Program-made: the position numbers and the translations under genes
From: Diadema setosum
Taxonomy: Eukaryota > Echinodermata > Echinoidea > Diadematoida > Diadematidae
Assembly: GCF_964275005.1 (NCBI RefSeq)
Contig: NC_092700.1
Location: 16,524,617 to 16,588,616, forward strand
Length of the DNA stretch: 64,000 nucleotides
Direction: 5' to 3'
Shown: piece by piece, positions 38,993 through 53,900 of the stretch
Layout of the letters: every line of letters starts with the position of its first letter
How positions within the stretch are numbered: position 1 is the first letter of the stretch
Notes under the pieces: generated by a model
Told to the model about the DNA's origin: nothing
What the model saw: the letters and a program-made list of their open reading frames with translations, nothing else
Database searches by the model: none

Positions 38993-41900
38993 ATGGCAAC
39001 CATAGCAAGGGTGTGGTCACATCATATTTGGCCTTCAGTACATCGAGTGAGATGCGTGTGTTGTTACAGAAGCCCTGTACATCTATACAGCAAACAGGCC
39101 CATAATGGTAGGAATGTTTCAATTTTATTTTATTTATTTATTTTTTTTTTGCTGGTTATCCATGGGTCTGTCATTGTAGTACTCATGTTATTAATTAAAA
39201 TTAATGAAGTACTCATATCATCAAGTAAAATTAATGAAGTTTATGGATTTAAATTTACTATTAAGATAACACAATCAGTCCTTGCCAATTGATAAGAAAT
39301 TAACAAAAAAAAAAGGAGAAAACATTCTTCGCAAGCTATTCATGGACCTCTGTTTTGTGCCATTATTCATTTGATATCAGTATGATATAGAAATATAAAT
39401 CATCATACTCCTGCACCAGTGTTTCTAGTATGACTGAAGGGTAGCTATTTTGATAAGAGTACTTTCTCATGTACATGGTGTTTTTTGTGTGTTTGTTTGT
39501 TTGTTTGTTTTTATTTTAGTAGTGCTGCTCTCTCAGAAGGCCCTATCATTATTTACCCCAGCATTGGCATGCAACTGTTTCTATAGATGGGCTAAGAGGA
39601 ACATAGTCACAGTAGGCAAAACACCTTCTTCAAGCATATATGCTCTGAGTAGGATTTAAAACACGGTACTGTAAAAGTGGAAATTTCCGCGCATTTCGTG
39701 CAACCCGAAACTAGCGTGAAAATAAAAGCACGCAAATATTTTTGCTTGCCATATGCTCCAGTAGTTGATGTCTTGATTCCGCGGAATTAAAAACACGCGA
39801 AACTCTTCTTACCCCGCGGAGCGCGAAAAATTAGTCGCGCAAAGTATCCACTTTTACAGTATCTCCTGCTTTGAAGAGATCAGAGCAGTCTATCTCATAG
39901 TCATACCACAATGCTCCCATTTTGTTCAATCTGGCCCCAGGATGCCTCCATGTCCACCCCAAGGTGTCCACTGCCCTGGCTAACGGTCAAGCTGTTGTGG
40001 CCCTGGAAAGCACTATTGTCACACATGGCATGCCATACCCTGATAATCTGAGGTATGTAGAACAGTATAGAACAATAAAACATATATGGCATGGCACCAG
40101 TACTTGTAGCAAATAACTGCATGTTGGTAATGTGCCGGTACATGTTTTGCATACCTTAGGTATTTCATAAATTCTTAGATATTCACAAAGCTTTTATCCT
40201 CTACGCAATTATATTCCATCTATCTCTCCATCATTCAGGAGTAAACAAATAAAAAACACCAATGAATAGTGCTTTAAACAAATCTGCTTCTTTCTTTCTT
40301 ATGTAAACCCTAGCAGTGTGTATGTTGACCAGGGTGCAAATATTGCTGAATTAATGGCTGCATTCATATCCACAAATCTACTGAACACATTTCATTGCAT
40401 GAAAAGAAAATGATAGCTATACATGTTTAAGTTCTATTGCTATGACATTTCATGGTTGTGCATTTCCTGTCCAGTCTTTTCAGTGCAGATTAGAACTTTT
40501 TGTAGATCTACTTTTGATGTTTTATGCGGTTGTTTGCCCTTTATCAATAGTGCATCAAGTGCATATTGACAAGTTGTCACAGCAAAATAATCCTCTGTGG
40601 GTTTTCTCCTTTTTTGTCCCCGCCGAACGAGTTCGAGCAGGGGACTCTGAAACGGGCTCCGTACGTATGTGTGTCCGTCTGTCCGTCCGTCTGTGCGTCC
40701 GTGTGTGATCAAAATGTTCAATTTAAATTTAGGAGCCAATTTTGATTCTGTTTGCTTTATATGATAGCACTGCATGGGAGCTTTGAAACTTCTACACAGA
40801 ATTTCAGTTGTGACCTTTGACCTTGACCTTTGACCTATATTGTACATTTGCTTCAAAATGCTACTCCTTCACCATTTCTAACCCGATTTCGATTCCGTTT
40901 GCTTTATGTGATGGCACTAGGTGAGGGCTTCAAAACCTCTACACAGAATTTTGACCTTTGACTTCTTTGACCTTTGACCTTGATTTTTGACCTATATTGT
41001 ACATTTTGCTACAAAATGCTACTCCTTCGCCATTTCTAACCCGATTTCGATTCCGTTTGCTTTATGCGATGGCACTAGGTGAGGGCTTCAAAACTTCTAC
41101 GCAGAATTTTGACCTTTGACTTCTTTGACCTTTGACCTTGATTTTTGACCTATATTGTACATTGGCTACAAAATGCTACTCCTTCGCCATTTCTAACCTG
41201 ATTTCGATTCTGTTTGCTTTATGTGATGGCACTAGGTGAGGGCTTCAAAACTTCTACACAGAATTTTGACCTTTGACTTCTTTGACCTTTGACCTTGATT
41301 TTTTTACCTATATTATACATTTTGCTACTAAATGCTACTTCCGGCGGGGACATATATTACGCACCGCGTAATTTCTACTTTTCCTTGTTTGTTGTTGTAA
41401 CTCCTACAGGACAGCACAGGAAGTGGAGAGGATAGTTGAGCAGACTGGTGCGACCCCTGCTACAGTGGCCATCCTAGGGGGAAGGCTGCACGTGGGACTC
41501 GCTGAGGATCAGCTGGAGGGTTTGGCCACCACTCAAGATGCCTTCAAGACTTCTAGGAGAGATCTGGCTTGGGTCATGAGTAGGGTGAGTGAGTCAGTTG
41601 GACTCAGTAGTACTGGTACATATGTTGACAGAGCTGCATCACCAGATACTTTGTCAGATTGCAGCAACGTTGTTATTAGCTGTCCTCTTATGGTCAAATT
41701 AACACACACACACACACACACACACAAACAAGAACAAACAAATGAAACACACCGCAGATTATGTAATTTACATACACATATTTACTTGCTTCTTGTTGTC
41801 ATCTCTTTTTCTTTTATGTCTTTTTTGTTTAAAAAGCTCCAAATAGTTATTGTGATGTATTAAGCTTTTTAGAATGGCTGAAATTTGTGTATCATTTCTC

Positions 41901-44900
41901 TCCGCATTTGGAGCTTTTGGAGGGTTTGAAGTCAACATTCCTGAGATATGAAAATAGTGACTTGTTAATAATGTCTGTACAATTTCAGCGTGTTACTTAA
42001 TAGGAATGTGTTCTATGAACATTCAGGGCTGATAATATACAGTGAAATTAGGCTTCCAGTCTATTTGTTCTATCCACCTGTCTACAAAAGACCCCTTTTT
42101 GTTTCCCTATTGTGATCACTGCAATAAAGTTTGACTGTCCATTTTTAAATCACTGCTGTGTGCACACAGAAACAAACAGGAGGAACGACTGTGTCAGCTA
42201 CCATGATAGCGGCTCACATGGCGAGCATTCCCATTTTTGTGACAGGGGGGATTGGAGGCGTTCACAGGGGAGGGGAAACAAGTAAGTGGCATATCGAATT
42301 TTGCTTTCAGCTAATGTTGAGCTATTGATTGTTTATTTATTAGAATTTTCCATCCTTAGTTTGTGTTTGTCTGCTTGTAATATTGTATTTTGGTTTATGT
42401 ACAAATATGCTGACTTACAGAAATCATCAGACAGTGTCAAATCGCAATACGCCCTTAATCAAATTTGGCAATTTTCAGCAGCCTGGTTTTTAAAATGTTA
42501 ATTCAGTTTGATATATTTTCTTTTTAAATTTCGTGTTGTTTTTGCTGGTTCACAGGATTAAGAATATCCAGGTAAATATAAAGATTCACTCGAGACATTG
42601 TCACGATATTTGGTAGGTTTCTGTACAAGTATATTTCCAGTGTCGGTACCATTCTTGTATTGAGGTGTCTTTACCTGTGGATTGTTTGTCAACTTCTCAA
42701 GTTCATGGTGTACCATGTAGGTATGGATGTCAGTGCAGATCTGATGGAACTCGGTCGAACTCCTGTCACGGTCGTGTCAGCAGGGATCAAATCTATTCTG
42801 GACATTCCAAGAACGCTGGAATATTTGGTATTTTTGAGTTCTGTTATCTCAAGTTGGATTAAAGATAGATAGCACATATGCTTTTTACTTATATTACCAT
42901 GATAACACAGAGAAACCTATAAATAACTTTATGTTTACAAGGTAGAGAGTTCTGAAGATGCTATTTGTTCACCAGGTACACAGATATTTTTATTCTTTTT
43001 AACGTGAAGCTCAAAGACAATGGTATAGTGGCAATATCTTCTGCTGTGTACTGTATGAAAAGCATGTGAATACAGAAACATCCCAAGAATAATGTTAGAA
43101 AAGTTCTGCTAGTGATGGCTTGCAAGGTGGTATATTTTACAGTACAATAATGTTTGAAAAATAACTTCACTCTGTGAAGGGTAACATTTTGGTTTACACG
43201 TAATGCAATGCAACACTCTTTATGTGCAGTTAATTCTCCCTGTATGAGAATTTATCAGAGGTTCCATATTTGGGTCTGATGTAGGCAGCCATTACTTGCA
43301 AGTTACTCATCAAGCATGCAATATTAAAATATGTTTGACCTTGCAGGAGACACAAGGTGTAACAGTGGCCACATATGGTGATTCAACAGACTTCCCAGCA
43401 TTCTTTTCCAGGAGCAGTGGAGTCAAGTCCCACATTAATGTCAGGACGGCCAAGGAAGCTGCAGAAATGATTGGTGAGTAGGTTTGTCCCAAGCAAATAT
43501 GAATCCACAATATTTCATCCTGAGTGCCTAATATTTGCAGATTCATGGCTCTCAAAACACACATTGTGAATATACATGATAAGATAAAGAGGATATTTTT
43601 ATGTGTGGCTATGTAATCTTTTATACTTCCCAGGTGCTGACTGAGATGAAGCAAGCTTTAATGCAATGAATGTAGAAGGCTGAAAGCAAATACTTCAGAA
43701 AAAAAAAGGAGAATATTGATTATATGTTGCAGAATTCTTGAGAGATGAGTATTTTCTGCATCACCATTTGCACTTGCCTCAACTCTTTCTGCACATGGTT
43801 GATTGTTTCTACACCATGCCAATGATGTTTGAGTTAGAGTTCCTGAGAGGATTAACTTTGAAATACTAAGGAAAAAAAAAAAATTGGTAACACTTCAGTC
43901 TTGATCGGGATGGTGATTTTATTTGCTGTTGTTGTTGTTTGTTTCCTTCCAATAGATGCCAACCTCTCCCTGGGGCTCGGGAGTGGGACGCTCATTGCAG
44001 TTCCTATACCAGAGGAGTATGCTGCAGATGGGGAACAGATAGAGGGCGCTATACAGGATGCTGTGTCTGAAGCGAGGTAGCATGAATTTTCAACTTTCAT
44101 TGTCCAGGGCCCAGTTTCATAACAGTTGTTATCAAGAACAAGTTACGATAGATGTTATAAGCTACTGAAATCCTTGCATCTGATTGGCTGAGAGCAAATT
44201 TGTCATAGAAATGTGGCAGTTGTTACTGATAACAAGTTTTATGAAATGGGACCCAGGTGTAAGTGTATGGAAAGAATTTTGTTAGTGTACTTTGCATTGC
44301 TGCATTGTTTGCATTGCTGCATTTTCTGTTTTTCTCTTTCAGTAGTAAGATCACAGTCTCATAGTGGTTGCATCACGGCTACAGAATGTTTGTTTTTCAT
44401 AAGACACAGCTCGACATCAACGGTGGCCAGGTGGGCCCAGGGCCACTAAACATGGTCTTAGGCCACCAAATTCCAAAAAAGTTATTTTGTTTAATAGCTA
44501 AGAGATTAAAAATTCATTGTTTTGTTTCCTTTTATTTCAATTGGACCACTGTATTTCTTTTTCGAGCCACCAATATGTAAAAATCAAAGATTTTGGCAAA
44601 AAGTTAGTGTCAAGACTTGCATAAGATTTGTATTGACCATAAAGACTCGTGTTCATAAATGCACTGAGGAAAGAGGCAGAAAGTAAAGGAACTCTACAGT
44701 AAGGTGATCAAAAACAGCTGTTAAACAGAAGAGGCAGGAAGCCTGCGAGAGTAGCCACAGTGCAATATGTCACAGACCAACTCAAACATCATTTCTTTGT
44801 GATATTTGCAGGCCTGATTGGCACATGTGTGCCTGCTGAGCTAAAAAATACATCACGGTTGGGTCATCATTGCTTCAATGGACTGCCTAAGAAGAAAAAG

Positions 44901-47900
44901 AAGAAAAAGAGGAAATACTGGTAGTAGAACTGCATCAGGGTGATTTTGTTATGGTGGAAATGTCACACAGCTTTTTAGTGGATAGGGTAATCATGAGGGG
45001 TATGATAACATGATGAATGATGTTTTTCGGTATAGATACAGAGGGTCTTCACTGTCCATTAAACTTTTATAGGATCAAGATGGTTTGATGAAGTCGCATA
45101 AAGAATATTCACTGAACTCATATGAATATGTCATTGACAGTCCACTGTAAGCTGAATTATGTATCAAAATTATTCATCCTTATTTCTTGCTCTTTGCTCC
45201 TTTCAGTGAGCGAGGCATCGTGGGTAAAGACATCACGCCGTTTATTCTGAGCAGGGTCAATGAACTCACCGAGGGGAAGTCCCTGAAGGCCAGTATCCTT
45301 TTCATACCTCACCATCTCACCTGAGTCGAGCAGGAGGGTTGCTTCTCCTGACAATAGCCGGGTTCACACGTACAAATTAGCGGGATGACGATCGCGATGC
45401 TCATCCCGAGTTTTTTGGCGAGCGTCCACACGTACCAAATTAGTGGGATAGCGATCGCGATCGGTATCCCGCTAATTTGGCGAGCGTCCACACGTACCGA
45501 ATTATCCCGCTAATTGCCGATAGAGATAACAGCAAAGCCTGCAAACTGGGTCACACAGCGCCCTTCTCTATCACCACCTGTGCGCACTTTCCTTTGTCCA
45601 TTGTCTTTTACGCGTCATTGGTGTGGTTCGCGCGCTGTTGTTATTGTTCTCCAAAGAGGTGAAGGACCTCCTCGCAGAGGCCTCGCTGTTGTGATGTGCG
45701 CATTGCATGATGGGATGTAAAAACTCGAGATTCTAATCCCGACCGTTCACACGTACCAGCGCGGGGCCAATTATCCCGCTAATTGGCGAACCAGCGCAAG
45801 ATTTCTTGGGATTAGCATCGCGATGCTTATCCCGCTAATTTTCGGGTTTTTTCTGTCCACACGTGCAAAAAACTCGGGATGACGATCGCGATGCAAATCT
45901 CGAGATTTGTATCCCGCTAATTGGTGTACGTGTGAACCCGGCTATTGTGAGCGTAAACTGTAAATTTCCTAAAAGAAAAAATATGATTTCAACCGTCCAA
46001 CTTTATCATTCCACTAATTCCATTCATGCTCTGTTTGTATTCCCCTATTTATGGTACATTTATTGGACTGGTACATCATCTCTAATTGAATGAAAAAACA
46101 TTTGAAAAGCCTATTGACAACTTCTTGTCAAAGTAGGTGCATTTCCTGTATGCAGTTAGGGCCAATAAGAAATGTCATGCTGCAGAGTCTGAATCATTGG
46201 AGTGGTGAAATCATCATACATGGCTGCACTTTTGGAGTTAAAAACCTGACTGGAGCTAGAATATCACATGTGATTTATGCCAAGATTGTTGCTGGAATAC
46301 CCAATATCTCTGTTGTCTGGAGGTGTAGCAAATGTGATTATTAGATATCATCTGAATAGGTTATCGTCATGCGGGTATAATTAGTAATATGAATGCTGTC
46401 ATAGATTTTCCATGACATATGAAAGCTTTGCATCAGATATGGCACTCATCAGAAACAATGCCAAGGTCGGGAGTCTCATAGCCCGGGAGCTCTCTTCAAT
46501 ACGACGGGGAAAAGGGGCTGCTCCCCAAATTGGCAACACCACAGGAAAAAGAAGTTTCTCGACACATGTCTGCCCTGGCAGCAATTGGGGCAGGCGCTAT
46601 TTTTCCTCGGCTGCGGCTGGACGTCCATTAGTCATTGGTGCCAGCATCGTGGACTACAACATGTCACCTCGAGGGAAAGAATTGCAGGTTGTTGAGCTGT
46701 TTCTTTTCAATACTGTATACATGCCCTTTGGTGTGTTAACAATATAAACAAATCTGAATGAGCAGTGATTAGTTGATTCAAATCAGCAACTGTCAAGAAC
46801 TGAAACTTTTTTATGGGCACACTGTTTATGTATGTTCAGACAAGACTACCATAGACCTACATCTCAAAAAAAAAAGTGACAAATTAGATGTTGAAGCAAA
46901 TTGGATGCTATTTAAGAAGTTGAGGACAAGTCCCGAGTATACTCTGGCAAGTGTCTATGGAAAATGCATGTTGTAGCAAAATCAAACTGTCTTTAATGGC
47001 TTAATTATTGTTAACATTATGAATGAACTTCCCAGGAATAATTGAAAAAGCTGTTGTGAAATCTTGAACATATGTTTAGCTACATGTACAGTGTAATCAT
47101 ATGCAGGTGAGGGAGTTTCATTTATCTGTCGGCCTATTGCTGTTCTCTGTTTTGTTTCGTATTGCAACGGCATGATAATCTAAATTCGACAGAGGAATTC
47201 ACGTTGTGAGATTCATTGATTTGTTCCAACTCTTTGTTTGTTTTGAGTACTGATTGACACAGAAAACCCCATAGCATTGTACACACTGTCTAAAGTCTCT
47301 GGCACAGTAAGGGTTAAGCTGTTTGTGGTCCCGGGGGAACATGAAACACAGGTTCTCACATAGAAAGCTCTGAATTTTGCCTGCTTCACAGTTTGGAGGA
47401 TTGACGAATGAGGGCACCATAGCGGTCAGCTATGGTGGAGTGGGGCGGAATCTAGCCGATGCCCTGACGAGGCTTGGGGCCAACCCCGCCTTCCTCTCGG
47501 CCGTCGGGACGGACTTGGCTGGAGAGGCTCTCAGGAGTAACTGCAGTCACATGGTATGATTTCTCACTTGCTATCAGTCACATTAAAGCAGATGTCATTC
47601 TATCCTTCTTCCACTATTTCAATGCACATTTTATTGGGATGGTTTCCGACTTCCTTGTGTTGACCTTTTGGTCCATATCATCTTCCTCCCCCCCGTCACT
47701 TTTTTTTTTTTTTTCATTTCACTTGTGTCCAATATGTGTGTGTAAATTTTTTGCCAGTTTATAGGTAAAGCATATTTTCATTTATCAAATACTTATTTTT
47801 GAATATGTATTCTGTATTGTGTGTATATTGTCAAAAGCATGCTATTAACAGAATGAATAGAAAGATCAATAAAGATTATACAATTTTTTTTTGTAGGGTA

Positions 47901-50900
47901 ATGACCTAGGCACACATTTTGAAGCTGAATATGAATCATCATTTCCAAGTCTGGTTTAAATTGCACCCTCCCATGTTAACAACCAAAAGTTTGAACAAAT
48001 ATAAATGAATAAGGCTTTTAATGTTCATGACAGTTTAATCACATTAAATGCAGTTTGCCTTTCTGATCCATTATTTTCAATGGTGCCCTTGAGGTGTGCA
48101 TTTTGATTTATGAGACTGTTTTGTTTCTTTAAGGATTTTAGCCTTGTGTCTCGTCATGAGGATGTAGGCACCGCTGCATACTGCGCCATGCTGGACAAGA
48201 AAGGAGAACTGGTGGTCGGACTCGGAGACATGGATATAAACAGTGCCATCACCCCAGAATATGTGAGTCAGATGTCTTGTCAGTGGCTAGATATTTGTAT
48301 TCTTTGAAGGTTTTCCATGATGGTAGAAGTTCTACTTGTGGATGGTTTCATAGCACACCATGTATTCTTTCTTGGTGTGAGTGTGTCCTGTAAAGGACCT
48401 GCTTAATCTTGACATTTCATTTAGCATGTTCTTACCATCAATAAAGAAATCTGAAATCTTGCACTATCTTTTATGGACGGTAAGAACATGCTTACTGAAA
48501 TGTCAAGATTGAGTACCGCTAGGTCCTTTTCAGGACCATACTCACATCCAAAACAGAATACATGGTGTACTGTGAAACTACCCCCCACTGAAGGCTCTGT
48601 ATTTCAGTGCAATGATTGTGTGTCAGATTGCAGTCACCCAAAACTTCCACATCTCCTGAATTTATAATCTGATGACGCTAATACAGTTGTGAGCAAAATC
48701 TAGCAGAAATTGCTAGTATTCAACGGCACAAAAGGTTTAGCCAAGTTCTTTCAAGTTTGCCGGGCTCATTTGACAACTTAAAGGGAAAGTAAACCCCAAG
48801 AACAATGTGGATTGAGGGAAAGCAGTAATATTAGTAGAACACATCAGTGAAAGTTTGAGGAAAATCGGGCAATCGATGCAAAAGTTATGAATTGTTAAAG
48901 TTTTGGTGTTGGAACTGCTGGGAAACGAGACTACTAGAGGTTATGACGTATAAGTGGACTACAATATAAAGAAAATATAAAGGGAAATCAGTAAAAATTC
49001 ATTTTTCATGAAAATTATACATCCCCTCAACTTGATACTGACATATGTGAGGGGTAGCGCTTATTCCCCCTGCTTTCTGAAAGTGGTTAGTCAAGAGCTC
49101 TTTCATTTTGGTAGAAATAAAGATTTTTTTGTGAAATTCTTTTTATATTTTCTTTATATTGTTGTCCACTAATACGTCATAACCTCTAGTAGTCTCCTCA
49201 TCCAGTGGTTCCAACACCAAAACGTTAAAAAATTCATAACTTTTGCATCAATAGTCTGATTTTTCTGAAATTTTCACTGATGTGTTCTACTAATGCTAAT
49301 GCTTTTACTCAATCCACATTGCTCTTTGGGTTTGCCTCCCCTTTAATGTCATTGTTAGAGTAAAGGTAAAAAAGTTAAATTTAAGAAAATCCATTTCTGA
49401 AAATGAAAATCAGTAGACAGTGAACGTGTGGGATATTTCAAAGTGCTTGAAATGTAAGAAAGAAGAATTGCAGTAGTCAGTTAATATATCTCATCTTTCT
49501 GATCAAGATATCATTTTGTTATCTTATCAGAGAGAAGATTTACATCCCATAGCTTTGTTTATCAAGGGTATCTTGCTGTATGCAGCTGAGCAAAACACTC
49601 TGACATGAAGAATTAATTTATATTTGAGAGAACACAAAACAGAAATCAAGTTAAACTTTGAAACAATAGTGTTTAATGCAAGTGATACCATCCAACATGC
49701 TCTGAGGGTTCCATCTTGTTAGTCCATAATACTATATGCTCAACAGACTGGTGCCTCTCTTCCGATCACTCTTTTCTTAGATTGCCAAGCATGAAGCCAC
49801 GTTATCCAGTGCCCGCTTTGTGTGCATGGATGGTAACATTCCAGCCGAGACAATCCAGTTTGTTTCAGCACTGTGCCACCAGCACAGAGTGCCTTGTAAG
49901 TGAGAGCATGTGTTTCTTTTCCTTCTTTTTGAGGGAATATTCATTTTGTGCTTTTTGTATTTGCATGAGGAGCAATATGCCCTTTTCTGAGAGGTTTAAG
50001 TGGAAGTAAGCAACCAGAACCTATATGAGTTGATGTGGCCATAGCTTGGTACATCAGATGCAGAAATTAGTGGTGCTTCAAAAGCCTACCGAACGAAGAT
50101 CTGATTTTACATCATTTTGCCTACTGCTACTGTATGTAACTGAATGCCAGGAGGTGGCTATGATTGGCATGATATTCATTTTACGATATATAAACATGAA
50201 AAGAGAATGATCATTGCATTTTAGCTTCCCAAATAATTGCAGTCTAGACTGATGTATTTTCAAATACCAATATATATTTTACCATTTCAAGTGACACAAC
50301 TCTTTCCGATTGATTACACATTGATTGACACACAATCACATATTCATGCTGCTAGAAAATCATACATCATGTTCTTGTACTGCACAGGCAATGGATACTC
50401 CAGGAAAACTTTTGTAACATCTGTGTGTCACAGTAATGTAAGAAGATCAAATAACTGCCAACTTTATTAGCAGTAAGCATTCTTAAAATCTCGATTAAAT
50501 TCATTATTTCATTAAGTGTGGTTTGAGCCGACATGCGTGGTCAAGTCTGCCAAGGTCTGCCGGTCAGATGCCTGGAAGACTCTGACGTACGCCTCACCAA
50601 ACTTCAACGAGCTTCGGTCGATGTATGCTACCCTCGAGGGGGAGGAGACCATCAATTTCCAGGGTCAGTCATCAGTTGGTGGGGAGGGGGTGGGCCGTCT
50701 CTGATTGTTGTACCTCCATTGCGTGTAACACCAGAACTCTTTGATGATGTGCAGATTTGTATTAAAAGATTAAACTTTGTTCATGCCACATATTTTGTTT
50801 AAATCAACTTCATCAACTGGTGATGCATAAGATTGAAATAATATTTAACGGAAATTTGCATGAGGATCTTTTCCCCGTGCTCTCTAATGGCAACAAGACA

Positions 50901-53900
50901 ACAACAACAAAAAAAGGGTGGTTAAAGCATTATGTAATGTGATGCTACAGTACTTTCAATATTACTTTTTTCCCCATCCCCCAGATGATCCCTCCTTTAC
51001 TGACAAACTCCGGGAGTGTCTGCAGCTGAGCCGCGTCCTCCTCCGCCATGTCTACTGTCTCATCATCACCCTGGGTGAGGAGGGGATCCTGGTCTGCAGG
51101 AATGCAGAGCCAGAGGACCAGTTTGTGGTCGACGCCCAGGGACTGGATGTAAGTCGGTTAAAGCATGGACCTATATGGACCTCTGGTGTGTGAGTGAGTG
51201 TGTGTGTGTGTATTTATGTGTTTTTTGTGTGCAGGATTGCAGAGCTGGAGTACCAGTTTGTGGTCGGCACCCAGGGACTGGATGTAAGTCAGTTAAAGCA
51301 TGGACCTCCCTCTATATGTGTGTGTCTGTGTGTGTGTGTGTGTGTTTGTGTGCAGAATTGCAGAGTTTGGGTACCAGTTTATGGTCGACACCCAGGGATT
51401 GGATGTGAGTCGGTTAAAGCATGGTCCTCCCATTTGGGTGTGAGTGTGTGTGCATGTGTGTAAAGTGTGTGTTGATATGTTATCCCTTCTGGGACTAGAA
51501 TCCCAACATACCCCTGACATGTCATACAAAGTGGTATCCAATGGTAATAAGAGTCTTGGTTGTTCTGGTCATACACACCCTTCTACCACATTTTGCTCAC
51601 AGTACTTTGCATGCAAGTCCTGTCAAATCTCAGTTATCTGGCCATTATCTCTTTTCTGGATCTCTGATTTATCCAGACAATGGGCCGAATGCATAAACGC
51701 TAGCAATTGCTTATGCTAGCCTTTTACTCGAATCCGTATGCATAAAAACAAGCAATTGCTTGCAAGCAGAAGCTTTTGCTAGCAAGCACAAGCTATTGCT
51801 TGCTGCCCGCAAGCAATTGCTTAGAGACCAAGCATTTGCTTAAAAACGTATGCATAAAACATACCATTTGCTAGTTCTTGCTAGCAATTGCTTACGATTT
51901 TCCAAGCTCTGTAAAATGAGCTTGAGCTTTTGCTTGAACCGGAACGTTCCCTTTTAAGTATCATTTTCATATTTATGAAAGAAAGACCACACTTGTGAAG
52001 GAGTGGTATAAATCTACAAGAAATTACTCATAAGTAGTGTAAGAAACTTTTTTTTCATTTCAACAATGAGAATGTCCGGTGGCTAGCACGCAAAATGTGA
52101 TGAAAAACAGGTAGGATGTCTGACTTCGGTGGAGAGCGAGGAGACCTCTCTCCACGTGCGATCTGGCAGATCCGGGCTGCTGTAAGCTGCAGTGATGGGA
52201 ATCAGCCAGTAATACGTGTGTGTGTATAGATGTGTGTATGTGTCTGTGTGTGCATTTCATAGCTCTTCTGCTATGTCAGGAAATGTTTCCACACACACAT
52301 GCCCTTTCAAATACATGCTGCCACACTCGTCTTTGTTCTTGTGTTCGCACAGGCGTGACATCCCTTTTGTTGAAAACGCAAGCAATTGCTTGTGCGGGAC
52401 AAGCAAAAGGTATTGGCATAAGCAAAAGATTATGCATATGGATTTGAGCAATTGCTTGAGCTAGACCTTTTGCTAGACGAGCTTCTGCTTTTGCTTGAAG
52501 CAATTGCTTACAAGCAATTGCTTGTTTTATGCATTCGGCCCAATATGTGGCATGTGATTTTTTTATACAATACAAAAATGTCTTCAAGTACTCCAGTACT
52601 AGGCAATGGAAAAGTCAAGATATGAATACCGATTTCTATTCATATTAAATTTCATATCCATATCATTTGTAGTAATCAAACATGCAAATTTCATGCATCA
52701 AACATCACATGCAAATTTCATGTAATTTTTTGTCCTGATGATAAGTTGGAAATGCCTTGTGCATGCCCCCAACACAACTTGCTAGAAAGCATATCTTGCT
52801 TATCTGGCAATATCACTTATGTGATGGCCATCAGTCTAGACATCGCAGGATACAAGGTTAGACTGCACTACCCTAGTGATTGAAATCAAACCTTCACCTA
52901 CAGTGCATTCACTGATGTGCATTTACTGTAACTTACAATAATTGCCAGAATCTTCATGAAATGAGCCCTGAATATCCATGTACAAACGTGGGTTGAGAGG
53001 AGCATTCAGAATAATGTGCTTTCGCAAAGACATAAATGCCGTGACAGAGCTTGAATTGTGAACCTTCTGATTGAAAGCACAGTGTAGACCACAACACCCC
53101 TTGACCAACCATCATGATTTCAGAAAGATTTCATTCAAATAAAGTAATGAATTTATGCCTTGCTTAAGTGATCATATTCATCAAATAACAGAGTATCTGT
53201 TTAATCAAACAAACAAACAGCAAACAAACAAACAAACATAAGAACTACTAGGAACAGGTAAATAAAGGGCCAATAATCACATGGAGTAGCTGCTTCATAC
53301 AAATCATGCTTTTGCTTGTCGTTTTGTAAGAGTTTTGCAATAATTTATTTTCACAAGTAGTCATGTATTTGTGTGTGTGTGTGCACATTATGTTTGCTGC
53401 AGAACGTTGAAAATGATGGAATGTTTTCAGCCGTCCACTATCCCGCTGCAACGTCCCCTACCAGTGAGGGCAGTGTTGTCTCAGTGTCTGGAGCAGGGGA
53501 CTGGTGAGTTCTAAATAAACCTTTCCTTCTTCGAACAGTAGAGGGAGCCTTTATGCAGTGTTTACATAATACTTGCTAATAAGATTTGAAATATCCTTGT
53601 GTCAAAATGATGTCTCTGTGTGTACTCCAAATTTCAATGCATGTCTTTACCACATCATTCATGCCATTCTGTGTCCTAAGTATATTCTATCTCTTGTTTT
53701 TGAATTGTTGTATGCATATTGTAAATATGAACAAATAAAGTTACTTCAATCTAAATCAGTTCAATGTGAAATATCAGATAATTTTTAAATAGTTTGACAG
53801 AATAAAAGGAAGTTTTAGTGCTTGAAACGCTATGTCCTTTATAATAACATGCTGGTAAAACCAATGTGGCTCTCAAACATTTACCAGAGGTAGTATCTCG

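Noticed and set aside
51235-51404. Extra copies of the exon 14 end as true coding exons
   Set aside because: Each is 49 nt and would shift the frame; the model without them joins exons 14 and 15 in phase with full pfkB motifs.
52060-52260. 66-codon minus-strand frame in the centre of the AAGCAATTGCTT MITE
   Set aside because: No family resemblance and it starts inside a GT repeat.
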